Shown here: piece by piece, positions 1-11,169 of the stretch
Layout: every line of letters starts with the position of its first letter
Numbering within the stretch: the stretch's first letter is position 1
Assembly (NCBI GenBank): GCA_907164885.2
Contig: OU015501.1
Span: 23,383,591 to 23,447,590 of the forward strand
From: Dolomedes plantarius
Taxonomy: Eukaryota > Arthropoda > Arachnida > Araneae > Dolomedidae
Length of the DNA: 64,000 bases
Direction of reading: 5' to 3'
The notes under the pieces: model-generated
Database searches by the model: none
Told to the model about the DNA's origin: nothing
What the model saw: only the letters and a program-made list of their open reading frames with translations
Program-made: the position numbers and the translations under genes

Positions 1-1615
1 TACATTAAAATATCAAACTTTTTCTAGCAGTTAATACCTAACTTTCTCTTAGTATTCAAACCATGCAAAATTCAAAAGAATTCTCAAATATTGTTAATTT
101 TAACACTATTATAACACTAAATCAAAAAATAACACAGAAAATAAAATTATCTTATAAATTTATTTTTGTAATCTCTCTCTCTTTCTCCTCTCTAATATAA
201 ATTCAACCACTAAAAAAATTGTTAAAACTTCGTATTCTAACTAGATTAACAGTTTTCCTTTCTTTTTTTCTTTACCAAATAATATGTAAAACTAAATAAA
301 TACATAAGGTTTATATTTTTTTTTCTCTTATAAATACAATTCATTCTGTTTCTAACTGAAATGACACATGAAAGGGGGACTTTCCTTCAGGGTAATCTAA
401 AATGTTAGATATCCTTTTATGATCTCAGAGGCTCAATCTCAAATAAAGAACATACTGATAAAAAGTTTCTTCAGGAAGGAGAGGAGGGAGGGTGAAGTTT
501 TATTCAGACATTATTGAAAAATCATGTATTTTAAACCAAAAACTTTTGTTTTAGTTTTAATCAGCAGCATGAGAAGGTTAATAGAAACAAAAGACTTTTT
601 TTCCCCTGACTTTTCAAGGTTTTCCCGCTAATTTGACATGTAATCCAAGTAATTACACGACAAAAGAATCAAACTCTTAAAGGTGATATTAATTATATTT
701 TATCATATTTTATATCTTTCTAAATATAAAATTTGATGAAATCTATAAACTTAAATTTTATGTCAAATATTTTTTCCTTAAACAAACAAACAAACAAACA
801 CCCCCCCCCCCCCCCCCAAAAAAAAAAAAAAAGTGAAATAGATAAAATAGTTCACAAAAAAGTTTACATATATGTAACAAATAGTTTACATATTGATCTT
901 TATTTGTTCATTTATGTTTTAAATTTTTAGAATTTAAAAAAAAATCCAGTTCTCAGTATAAAATGGGATTACAATAAATAAGCATGCAAACAAGAGTAGA
1001 GGATGGATATTAACACACATACATACATAGTAAAAACATTTAATAAGAGATCATGATTATATAAATTCCTAATGAAAGCATCAATTTCATCCATTAATAC
1101 ATTTTTATTAAGAAATTAATAAAAATATATTAATTTCAAGAATTTCATCTCCAATGCTTTAATATCTACCATCTTAAAGTAAAACTTTATAAATATGTAT
1201 TTTGCTGAAAGATTATCCAGAAATCAGATGTTTTAAAGTTAAATTTTTCCACAGTTTTAAAAGTAAAATTTTTTTAACGAAATTTTGTTTGGTGGAGCAC
1301 TGGAAATTCTTACGACATTCTTTAAACTGAAAGCATGTTATTTTCAGAGAGAATGAAAAATGCTTGAAATTGCAGAAATTTTGCATAGTTTATAAGATTG
1401 ATTGCAATTTTCTGAAATATTGTTACAATATATTTACTGAAGAATAATCTTTTTAGATTACAGTTGAAATCAAAGGGGTGTTTTACAGTAAGCTGAAGAA
1501 ATGTGAGACACTACTAAAGGGGCACTTAAACTAATATGATGTTTGTCAGGCATCTCATGCCACTTCCCCTGTACAGCATACTGTTACTGAGGCCGTTCAC
1601 AATTTGCAACCGCGT
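1..1615 (-). other. DIP2 intron 3 sequence, nothing else recognised
   Basis: AT-rich intronic DNA left of the first hAT element. It contains an (AAAC)n tract running into 17 C and about 15 A at 781-832. No exon with DIP2-like coding was found here. Confidence 0.6.
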
Positions 1616-1623
1616 GTCAACAT

Positions 1624-3950
1624 CAGGCCCGGACTTAGAGACCCAGAGCCCCTAGGCACTTGACATTTGGGCCCCCCACCATCTCGAAGCTATATTGGAA
1701 ATTTAGCAAATTAATTGCACTAGTACAGAACATATAATTTTTAATTGACTTTAATGACTTTAATAAACATCAGAATAATACAGTCTATGTTACTATAGTT
1801 ACGTTATTCTATAAAATTTACAGAATCATACGACGAACTTTCTTCTGTAGAAAGGAACGAATGACGTCATCATAGTCAATTGACTGTATTATTTCTGACT
1901 CTATGTACATTACAGAGAGTGAATTGAGCCTGTTCTCTCCTATGTTAGATCTTAAGTAATTCTTTACTCTCTTTAGTGCTGAAAACGACCATTCTGCTGA
2001 GCAGTTTGACGCTGGTGTACACAACAGCATTCGGAGTGCAATTCCTACATTTGGATAAATGTCCAAAAAGCCTTTTTCCGATAAGTATTTGTATAGATTC
2101 AGTGACGATAACTCCATAACTTCATCATTCGACGACAAATGAACTTGCAGGTGCAGACACTCATTTTCCAAAGTCCTATCCAAATCCCCCGGATAAAAAA
2201 TTATAAGGTTTCTGGCTCCTTCACGGATGTCTTTAGATTCCAAACGATGTAGTTTCGTAAGAAAGTCAAACTTTTTACTTAACTCCTCATAAGAAGATCC
2301 GCATATCTGTAGTTCTGTAATTAGTCTACTATAATGACATTAAAAATGGTAACTCTGAATCTGTCCCTGCCAGAGAGTTCGGTCTCGTTTCCTTTTACTT
2401 CGTTGAACTGGACTTTATGCTTACGTTTCCTCTGCATGTCATATGCATAGCTATTTTCACAACATTTTTCAATAACTTTCAACTCATAATGATCAAAGGT
2501 ACTGGGTTTCCTTAAGTGTTCTAGGTATGTTACCAAAGACTGATTCAGTTCAACGATCGTACCCAGGTCGATGTTAACAGATAGAAGAGATTTGCTTACT
2601 TTGTTGAACCTTTCCAAGATGTCATTCCAGAGAAGTGACAAAAAGCAAGTTTCCATTGAGTCTAATGAATTCAGAAGACCTGAAGCCTCAGAGCACGTAG
2701 ATAGTTTTTCATTTGCATCATTGGCAATTATCTGAAGAGCTGCCACATGATCTCATCCCAGGAGCAACATAAACTTCGGCAGGCGTCAGCTCGAGCAGAC
2801 CATCTTGTCTGAGAAAGACTCTTTATGACTGTTGGAATTTGACTTCAGTTTCGACAGCAAAATTTCCCATCTGTGTGTTGATGCCGAAAAGAAATTATAC
2901 AATGACTGCAAAATACCAAAGAAAGATACAGCAGCTTGACAAGAGTCGGCCGCACAGTTGTTTTATTCTCGCTTGAAGACCAGAATATACACCCGGCATA
3001 TTGCTAGCATTGTCGTAAGACTGCCCCCAGCAATCGGCGATATCCAAGTTGTGATTTTTCAATGTCTCTAGGAAGACTTTAGCCAGGTCTTCCGCTTTAT
3101 GGCCACAATTTGGAATGAATTTCAAAAATCGTTCGACAGGACATCCATCTTCAGAGACATATCTCACTATGAAAGAAAGTTGATCTACATGAGAAATGTC
3201 CAGAGTTGAGTCCACAGAGATAGAGAAATATTTGGCATGTTTTATCTCAGTCATGATTGTATTTATTACCTTTTCTGCCATGATATTGATCATTTCATCG
3301 CACATTTTTGATAAAAGATATGATGTTGTGCCACTTCCTTTGTTATCATGGCGTTTTATGTGCAAGTCCAGAAAAGGATCGAACTCAGCCAAAAGTTCTA
3401 GGGTCATAACATAGTTCCCACTATTTTTTTATCCAAATCTCTCATGGGAACCTCTAAATGGCAATCCGCGTGCAGAAAGTGACCTCACAACAGCCACAAT
3501 GCACCTCAAAACCTCATGCCAGTATTTTATTTCTTCTTCCGTTTGAAGAACAAGACTCTTGTCAACTCTACCGCCAGTATTCTTCCTAGCTAATAGTGTC
3601 GCAAGTGCTGACCTGTGTTCGTCCGAATTCTCGTCTGAGTTTACTCTCCTGTCTCTAGTCTTCTTGCATCGACATATAGAATGGACTACCTGCACGTGGC
3701 CTGGCAATGCTAAGCATGGATACTGCAGGCAAGAGAGAGGGGAAACGAAGAGGCCTAATTCTAGCTTTGTTGCACGCAGGGCTGTAAGTTATATTATGAG
3801 CACCTTGTTTTGGCAAAATGTAGTAAAAATATTTATTATATTATTTTTGATACAGCTTTTTGATAAGGCAAGCCAGGCTTTTGAGCTAATGTAAAGCCAC
3901 CGGGTCCCCTAGGCCGGGGCCTTGTAGGCCTAGGCAGAAATCCGGCACTG
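1624..3950 (-). mobile_element. hAT element with decayed DUF4371-type transposase
   Basis: A 2327-bp hAT transposon flanked by a perfect 8-bp duplication GTCAACAT (1616-1623 and 3951-3958). The ends are imperfect inverted repeats starting CAGGCCCGGACTTAG on the left and, read inward from the right, CAGTGCCGGATTTCTGCC. G/C-rich GGGCCCC and CCCCTAGG blocks sit just inside both ends. The interior encodes a transposase on the minus strand, annotated separately. The perfect TSD beside a broken gene suggests that the copy was mobilised by another element's transposase or inserted before the gene decayed. Confidence 0.92.
1818..3707 (-). pseudogene. hAT transposase pseudogene (DUF4371 / ZMYM1-like)
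   Basis: Successive minus-strand fragments give the expected order of a DUF4371-containing hAT transposase. At 3707-3429: ...YWHEVLRCIVAVVRSLSARGLPFRGS, ended by one in-frame TAA with the same frame resuming at once. At 3407-2895: the RNase-H-like region with SISVDST and GQSYDNASNM. At about 2930 the reading frame and part of the CAAHSLNLV-like segment are lost, and coding continues as CAADSCQAAVSFFGILQ in another frame. At about 2810-2740: a TRWSAR-like stretch in a third frame. At 2746-2321: helical insertion domain. At 2243-1818: the C-terminal dimerisation domain with CSAEWSFSALKRVKNYLRS. At least one nonsense, one small deletion and two frameshifts make it non-functional. Confidence 0.85.
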
Positions 3951-3974
3951 GTCAACATGGATTTATGCACTGAA

Positions 3975-4128
3975 ATCAGGTGCTCGAAAGCGAGCTACAC
4001 GATTAAGTGAAAACTGGGAACAATCTCAAGAAAGAAAACAAAGAAATAATTCATTAAGAGAAAGGCGTGAAAGAGAGAGCATAAATGATCACGAGGTTAG
4101 GCTTAACCGTCGCCAGCATAGTAATTGA
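3975..4128 (+). pseudogene. Arg/Glu-rich reading-frame remnant beside the hAT insertion
   Basis: An open stretch with no ATG requirement encodes ARKRATRLSENWEQSQERKQ followed by RNNSLRERRERES and ends at TGA 4126-4128. The repeated R-E-R-R pattern resembles the basic repeats found in many arthropod Helitron or PIF1-helicase-associated predicted proteins. This is a compositional resemblance, not a proven match. Reading across the hAT empty site (1616-1623 joined to 3959) leaves the frame open for a further 80 or so bases to the left. It is therefore probably the tail of an older coding repeat that the hAT disrupted. Confidence 0.35.
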
Positions 4129-4151
4129 CAGCCAGTAATAGTTAATTTTCT

Positions 4152-4429
4152 ACACTTTTTTCAGTACTTGCTGAATTTTTACTCCATTTTATAAGTGAAG
4201 AAAATTCCCAAAATTTTTTTTATTTCACGTGATTAAGTGTAGATATCTGAATTGTAAACAATAGTACATATAGAGAGTGATGTAATCCACACTATATTTT
4301 AGTACTCGATGAATTTTTTACTCTATTTAAGTGAAAAAAAAATTTCCCCAACAACTTATTTCATGTAATGATAAAGTGTAGATATCTTAATTTTGAAAAA
4401 TAGTACACACAGAGAGGGATGTAATTTTT
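4152..4429. repeat. Diverged tandem duplication, about 140-bp unit
   Basis: Two adjacent imperfect copies (about 4152-4288 and 4293-4429) share the order GTACTYGMTGAATTTTT, ATTTAAGTGAA, AAGTGTAGATATCT, AATAGTACA, then AGAGRGDGATGTAAT. The function is unknown; it is likely a local duplication in the intron or the untranslated part of an older repeat. Confidence 0.6.
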
Positions 4430-4627
4430 AAAATCATTGGTGTTTGGTTTCTCAGTCTTATCTCTAACTCTGTTCTGAAGTAATGGAAATTCACATTTTT
4501 AAATTACGATGGTTTAGAATCAGCCTTATGGAGAATACCCCTTAACAACGTATATTTATAATGGCAAGTAATGGCAACATTCCTTACATATGTTACTTTC
4601 AATTGAGTTGTTTTCCAAAAGAAAATA

Positions 4628-6201
4628 CAGTTGGCTCTCTGTTTAATGACTTTCAAGGGACCGTGAAAAATCATCCTTAAGTAGAGATCGTCCTTAAACA
4701 GAATTTGTGAATAAAACAACATTATTTTTCACTCTTTACAGGCTTAGGACTATCAATATATTTCTTAATATACTGGGGTGTTTAAAACAGTTCTTTTTAT
4801 TATCGTTATTATTTTAACCATAAAAAGTTATTTTAAATTACATTTAAAAAAGAATACAAACACTACAATTAATTAGGTTTTATAAAGGTCAAAAAGTGTT
4901 GATTGCTTCATTTTTCACCTTGCTTTCGGTATTCTCTTTTCCAGATTTTCTAAACTGTTAAATGTGTCATTTTTCATATTCGATGTAATATAGCGTCGGA
5001 GATCATCTAGAGCAAAAGTTGCATCTGTGTAAGACAGTGGCATTGTTTCATTTTCCGTGTGTTCAACTTTACCTTCTTCGTCTGACACTGTGTTTTCGCT
5101 AACTATATCTTCATAAATTTGTTCAACATTTCTGTAATCTGTTGTTAAAACACATTCCTCACAGTTGTAGAAATCTTGAATTGAAACATCCTCATCTTCA
5201 ACAAGACTTCTCCATACTTCAGGGGAAATGTCGTCTTCGTTGATTTCTACATCCGTACTTTGCAGTTCCACTACAAGTACTTTGTGAATTCCAGCAACGG
5301 GAAAGCAGTTTTTTTATTGTGGATGAAGAAACTTCTTTCCATGCTGATGTTATCATGTGCATTACTTCCAAGATCGTAAATTTTCTAATTTTCATACTGT
5401 CAGCCACATTGTGTATTAATGGATGCTCTTGATTCATGAAACCATTGCAGGACTACCTTATCAATCTCTTTTGATCGGCCACATTGAATTTTCTGCCGTT
5501 TGGATTTGGATCCCAAATCAAATTTTTGTGCTGCATCAAGAATTTCCTCTTTGTTTGGTAAAATGCCTTTGAGAGTAGACTCGGGTAGCTGAAGTTGTCT
5601 TGCGAATTGAATTTTTGTATTCCAACACTTTCTTCCCAGTCTTCAATATTTTCACCTTTTCGTGTAGTGTAAGATGCTTTCACTTTGATGCCATTTTGCT
5701 CTGCTCACCCAGTATTCGTACTGGAATGAGCTCCTACACACAACCACGAATTCTCTAAACACGAGCAACTTTTTCCCTGAAGTAGAGAGATAGGGCTGCT
5801 ATCGGACAGTTCGTAAGTCACATGTCAACAGATGGTAGGGACAATAGAGTGATTCAGCTCCCGCACTAAGAGCTCCATGTAAGAATATTCCATCTTCCGA
5901 GATCCCCCCCCCCCCCCCCGTTTTTTCCACTACAAGAAGTCTATGATTGCAACATTGCAAACATCAAGGAAATTCCGGGTCTGTTATTGAAACCAAACTT
6001 GTTTTCCCCCACAGAAGGTTTCCCTCCTCCAGATAAAATGTTGAAGAAAAAGTTTATCATGTAAAAATAAATTGTCGTTAAACAGAAACAAATTCGTCTT
6101 TAAATAGAATTTTTTTACGTCGGAGGGGCCGGGACTGGAAAATATCGTCTTTAAATAGAGATCGTCGTTAAGTAGAGCGTCGTTAAACAGAGAGCCAACT
6201 G
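4628..6201 (-). mobile_element. Tigger (pogo) element, internally deleted
   Basis: A 1574-bp element inserted at TA (TA at 4626-4627 and 6202-6203). The terminal inverted repeat is CAGTTGGCTCTCTGTTTAA on the left, matched on the right by ...TTAAACAGAGAGCCAACTG. Sub-terminal copies of the motif (A)RTAGAGATCGTC recur just inside both ends, as in Tigger elements. The minus-strand coding sequence keeps only the first and last parts of a transposase. A run of 16-17 C lies at 5906-5922. The TIRs look usable, but the copy cannot encode a transposase. Confidence 0.92.
4915..5683 (-). pseudogene. Tigger transposase remnant lacking the DDE domain
   Basis: Minus-strand coding fragments in order. At 5683-5453: ...KFLMQHKNLIWDPNPNGRKF, followed in another frame by EIDKVVLQWFHESRASINTQ. 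This resembles the CENP-B-type DNA-binding region (the Tc5-type HTH ends in a W-F motif). At about 5400 the sequence jumps directly to the C-terminal region (FTILEVMHMITSAWKEVSSS) and then 5271-4915, an acidic tail (SPEVWRSLVEDEDVSIQDF). The central DDE catalytic domain, with its D-N-A-P and T-S-x-I-Q-P-x-D signatures, is absent. Two frameshifts are also present. Confidence 0.8.
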
Positions 6202-6454
6202 TATATAAGCGACCATTCTGGTCATGCAGCGGCTAGTATCTCCTTATTTATCTTTGAAGAAATTTTATCATTTTGAACAGGGGGAGCAGAGGGTGGCAAG
6301 GTAATTGAGCCCTCATTAAAATTGAGGTCTTTCATATATATTGAAAAATGTGTAAACCAAAAATGACCTATCAGACCCCACCCACCCCCTGAAAAATTTT
6401 TTTAGGAACACCACAGGTTTTATAAAATATGCAATCACATTTCATACTTTTTAA

Positions 6455-7130
6455 ATCATGATATTTTGGATGTCTACACATGGGTACATTTTAGTCAAAT
6501 GTATAGCATTTTAAATTTTCTTTGTCTACTGCATTTAAAATTATCTTCAAAATTAGGTATCAACTTCAACTACAATAAATTTTTGTAATTATAACAGATT
6601 TTTCATCATGTTAACTACCTAGTTCTAAAGACACTTATATTTTTACAGTAAATGGCTAGATACCAAACAACAATTATTGTAATTACATTCAGATTAAAAA
6701 AAAAGAAATTTCAATGTATAATGATCTTGTCAAAATTTTAAATAATTTTTTATCTACTTTTCGTTTAAACACAACTGCATTAGCAGAAATGAACCTGTCA
6801 GCCAAACATCAGCCAAAATTTAGTCTGGCTACAACACATATTTTAGAAAACGTGTAGTCATGTTTCCTCTTTTGTCAATAATGATAATTTGAATTTCCAC
6901 AAGATGAGCATTAATACATATTAGTCAAATTTATTTGAAAGCATTTTTAAATTTCTTTGCTAATACATTTAAAATATCTTCAAAATTAGATAAGCCAACT
7001 ACTACAAATTTTTGTAATTATAACAGATTTTCTGGAGTTGTTCCCCTAAAGCATTTCAAAGACGTGCCTTTATTTACAGTAGGTCACTAGACAACAAACA
7101 GTTTTTGTTACAATTATTTATCTATTTTTC
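6455..7130. repeat. Diverged tandem duplication in DIP2 intron 3
   Basis: Segments at about 6455-6690 and 6885-7130 align in the same order. Shared blocks include TTTTAGTCAAATKTAT, ATCTTCAAAATTAG, ACTACAATAAATTTTTGTAA, TTATAACAGATTTT, then TTTACAGTARRT and CTAGAYAMCAAACA. They are spaced about 430 bp apart, so the unit was probably about 430 bp. No coding potential is seen. Confidence 0.6.
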
Positions 7131-7650
7131 ATTACTTTTTTAAATTTTAAAAAGCTAATAATGAATTAAAATTGTTTTGGAAAATTCTCTGTATTTTAAG
7201 ATATTGCTTGCTGCTAATACATGGCAAAATTTTCAAAAACATTTTTATGGACATTTTTAACATAATGGACGTTTTTCTCATAAATTTTAGAAGCCTTTTT
7301 TTATTATTATTTATTTATTTATTTTTTTTAAAGAAATTTTATTCCAATGGAAAGAAAACATTGTGTATTAAAACTAATTATTGTTGTCATAAAAAAACTA
7401 TTACTATTGATATAAAGAAAAATACTTTTTTTAGTCCAGGGAATAAGAAATTTATTTACATTCAATACATTGATTCTTTTTTAAACTTCCTTCTGATAAG
7501 AGCAAATTGTTTATAATTGCATTTAAAAAAAAATCATGGTACTTTGCTTTACTTAAAAATAAATTAATATACAGAATATATGATGAAATTTTAAAACAAA
7601 ATTAAATCAAAAGATTAATAAAAATATAATTAAGGAATGTTTCAAATTAC

Positions 7651-7728
7651 CTGAATGATATCTGCTTTCATTTCTAGTAAGTCTACGTTGTGCTCTTCGT
7701 TTAGCTCTGGTAGAAGGACTAGCAGCAC
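7651..7728 (-). CDS. DIP2: DIP2 coding exon 3
   Basis: A 78-base exon with acceptor ...ATCAATAG right of 7728 and donor GTAATTTG left of 7651 on the minus strand. It continues the phase left by exon 2 (phase 1 in, phase 1 out) and encodes GAASPSTRAKRRAQRRLT then RNESRYHS. Insect DIP2 proteins carry the similar basic stretch QRR.T.NEKRYHS directly after the DMAP1-binding region, so identity and order both fit. The next exon should begin with the rest of an E/V-R-Q-E-A-V-like stretch. I did not find it in 1-7650, so it probably lies beyond the left edge. Confidence 0.88.
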
Positions 7729-8584
7729 CTATTGATAAAATTTAAGCATTAAACATATAATGGGCAATTAAATGCAAATTATTACTTATTAATATCATTT
7801 ATTGTTATACATAATGGTGATGCTAACAACCATACACTCTCCATGAGGGCATCTAGGATTGTCACCTTATACTTCTAAAGGTTAATCTGTACAAATTTCA
7901 TTTCACAAACAAACTTCAAAATAAAATATAAATTACAATTCAAACTAGGTGTACAAATTTCAAGTGGAACATAAATGAATTTGGTGTTAACTTGAGCCCT
8001 AACTTGAAGGCATCTTATTACTAGTCTGTTTAAGTTCTAAAATCCACAAACTACTTTCTAGTGCTAAAAAATTTGAATTAATAACATTCAATCAGTATTT
8101 TATAAAGTCAGTAGATTAACGATAATTTGAATCTTTGAGAAAATTTTTTTCTAAAACAATTAAGAAAGAATTCAGTAGTTTTAATAATATGCTCATAAGA
8201 ACAGAGAAGCTTTTCTTTGGCCTAACTTGCACTAACCTAACAAATTGTGGTATTGTGTTGCATGATAATTAAAAATATAAATAAGCACCCTTAGTAAATT
8301 TAATCAGTCACTGTCTCTGTCTACAAAAATACACACTCACACATTCCCTTTTTGAGATAACAGCACCTTCCTGTAATACTAAGGATTCTGACTGCATCTT
8401 TGAAGCCAAAGTGAACACTGATCTACATTAAGTATGCAGGCTCACTGTGTGCTCTGGCAGATGTTTTAGGCCCTGGAGTCATTTCTGAGAGATCTCTAGA
8501 TAGTTGTCTGCATTGCTAGACTCAGACTTTAGATCATGATTGCTAGTAAGTTGACTTAACAGTTTCTTATTACATCCAATATAC

Positions 8585-9259
8585 CAGTATTTCTGAGCCT
8601 GGGATCAAACGATAAATTAGGATCAAGAGGTGACTTTTAGGATCAGAGAAAATATTATTAGTAATGACAAACACAGACAAATGGCCTTCACACCAAGCTC
8701 TTTTACACTACAGCATTAGAGTCTCTATCTCACATAAAAAAGGGGCATTTTAACACAGTCAGGTAATTTAAAAAATGTGATATAAATTTTCTTCACCAAG
8801 AAGTAAAATCACACAAAGGCTCTCAAGTTTATATTGACTAATTTCATCATCATACAACGAAGGAATAAGAGCTTCTTTAGCCAATCCCAGTCATTTGGCA
8901 CTGTGGTATAACTAAACTTGTATATGTTTCCCGTTGGATGACTGCTCCTATGATAGTCATTCTTCAAGGTAATGATATTTCTGAGGGGTTGTTATTCCAT
9001 GATTTGCAGATTATCTCTTCAGGAATTCTATTTTATAAGCATTATGCACTTCACTTACATCGAACAAAAGAACTTTTTGCATTAGTGTCAAAGTAGTACA
9101 TCTATTTATGACTTTTAATTTAAGAGTTTAAAAATTTCAGTTCACACAAAAAGCAAATATACAGAAAAGTATTAAGATAGTTAATTTGTTTCTTGGAATA
9201 ATTGTTTGCTATTCTTGGTCAAAATAAACTAGTGGATCAAAAAAGATTCAAAACTACTG
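8585..9259. mobile_element. Decayed hAT-type MITE
   Basis: The left end CAGTATTTCTGAGCCTGGG and the right end (read inward) CAGTAGTTTTGAATCTT are degenerate hAT-type inverted repeats. Each is followed by GGATC-rich DNA. The flanking octamers CAATATAC and CCATATCT match at only 5 of 8 positions, consistent with an old insertion. No coding sequence is recognised. Confidence 0.5.
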
Positions 9260-9529
9260 CCATATCTCTCACATTATAGGACTTAAAATTTGATGTTATT
9301 CAGAATGATTAAGTTAATATACTATAAATGTCTGCATGAATCAACGGAAAAAATCTGTAAATAATCTAATATTGTATACAACATATCAACAGTAATAAAT
9401 GTGTTAAAGTTTATTTTAACATATAAATTAGCCTATATTTCAATTTTTCACAACTGTGTCATTATTCCTTTATTTAACACACTTAAAAGGGTACATTATT
9501 TTGTCTTGTTTATCCTATATACATAAAGA

Positions 9530-9760
9530 CAGGGCCTTTTTATCGCATGGGCAAATCGGGACTTTGCCCAGGGCCCCCTGATGCTAGGGGGCCCCAAAAC
9601 CTCCTTGGTGTACCTAGTATGCACCTAGTACCTTGTATGCACCTAGTACTTCTAATAGTATGTATAGCCCATGAATAGTTCTTATTTTTATAAATGTTCG
9701 TAATGGGGGCCCCCAAATAGCCTCTGCCCAGGGGCCCCCAACGTTCATAATCGGGCCCTG
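9530..9760. mobile_element. hAT MITE, CAGGGCC family, copy 1
   Basis: A 231-bp non-autonomous element with the perfect 8-bp TSD CATAAAGA (9522-9529 and 9761-9768). Ends: CAGGGCCTTTTTATCGC on the left and, inward from the right, CAGGGCCCGATTATGAACG. Long GGGGGCCCC runs lie inside each end. Copy 2, in opposite orientation, is at 33271-33477. It has no coding sequence; open frames across it are accidental. Confidence 0.93.
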
Positions 9761-9856
9761 CATAAAGATGCATAAAAAATTTACTATTACTTTATTTATA
9801 TATGTTAACAAGTGTTATACAATAATATATACATATGTACATAAATATATTATATG

Positions 9857-9890
<34 letters not shown>

Positions 9891-10556
9891 CATCTCTCTC
9901 CCTCCTAAACACATAATTATTTTAATATTACATAATTAAATACTAATAATATTTCATAAACACTAAGGTCAGTCTTTTTAACTGATTAAAGTCCATTTAT
10001 TGATTGCATATTAATATTTTGTCATAGTATTAAGCCTAAATTTAACAAGATCAGAATTAAATACAGACTGTAGTTCCATAACTCGTCTCAGAACTACAGA
10101 AGGTCATTTTTCTTTTCCTTTATCAATTTGTTAAAATGCTCAGTAACAGGGTGCTAATCAATATTATTTATGCATGTTTATATAAAATTACTATTTATTA
10201 ACATTTACCTTTTCCCCAAGCAAAAAATAATAAGTCTTTTAGATAAAATATTTTTAAAAAAATTTCTTATACCTGAATATAGAGAAAAACTAATCTTGTT
10301 TATAGCCATACAATAATTTACAGTTGATTAAAACTTTGTCTCAGAAGCAAAACATTTAAAGCTGTATACTTAAAGATATTAAATTACAATTTTTTTTTCT
10401 TATTTTCATTCATGCTATGAAATATACCCAAAAATTGTTTAAAATAATCTTTACAAAATAATAATAATAATAATAACAACAAATCTCTGTCAACATCAAT
10501 GACCACTCTAACATCATTCAAGATGGAATGAAAATATTTGTAACTATAGAACTTCA

Positions 10557-10756
10557 CCCTCAAAAGGTATGGTGGGGGTCAGATCTGACCCAAGTGTGTG
10601 TTTTCCCCCTCCCATACTCTCCCCTCTCATTGCAAGAAATCAAGTTGACAAGGAACCCTACCAGCCAGTCTTGCAACAGGTGTTAGTGCATTTGCAGCTA
10701 TACGTTTGCAGTAAATACGAGTGTCTTTATTGAAAAACGTTATTCATGATCACTAG

Positions 10757-10801
<45 letters not shown>

Positions 10802-11169
10802 ATTTTGAAGGCCAAAATTGTCCGTATATATTATTTTTTACATTTTTGTACTCAGAAATTTGGTTTCACTAACTTCTAAAACTAGGTACAAGACTATACA
10901 TATTAGACCTAATATATACAACATTCTACATACATGCCAGAGAGATTTTCTTTGTTTAGAAAAATTACAATTTGTTGGCCAATTACAATTTGTTGGCCAA
11001 TACAAAAAGGTTTTTGTTTCATGTAAAATATTATCAATAAATGTTATTATATACAACAAAAATGCTTGTGAACTTATTTCTACCAAAAACCTCATCAAAA
11101 AAGAGATAAGGTTGGATCCGACCTGACCGTACCATCTGTTTAATCTCAAACCATTGTACCGTTTGAGGG
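10557..11169. mobile_element. Probable piggyBac-type MITE (CCCTCAAA ends)
   Basis: Inverted ends CCCTCAAAAGGTA (left) and CCCTCAAACGGTA (right, read inward) enclose 613 bp that includes a T-tract at 10759-10800. GTCAGATCTGACC-like and GGTCAGGTCGGATCC-like blocks follow near each end. The flanks TTCA and TTTA could be a decayed TTAA duplication, which together with the CCC start suggests the piggyBac superfamily. No transposase remains. Confidence 0.5.
10759..10800. repeat. Poly-T tract (about 42 T)
   Basis: Uninterrupted T run inside the probable MITE at 10557-11169. Confidence 0.95.
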
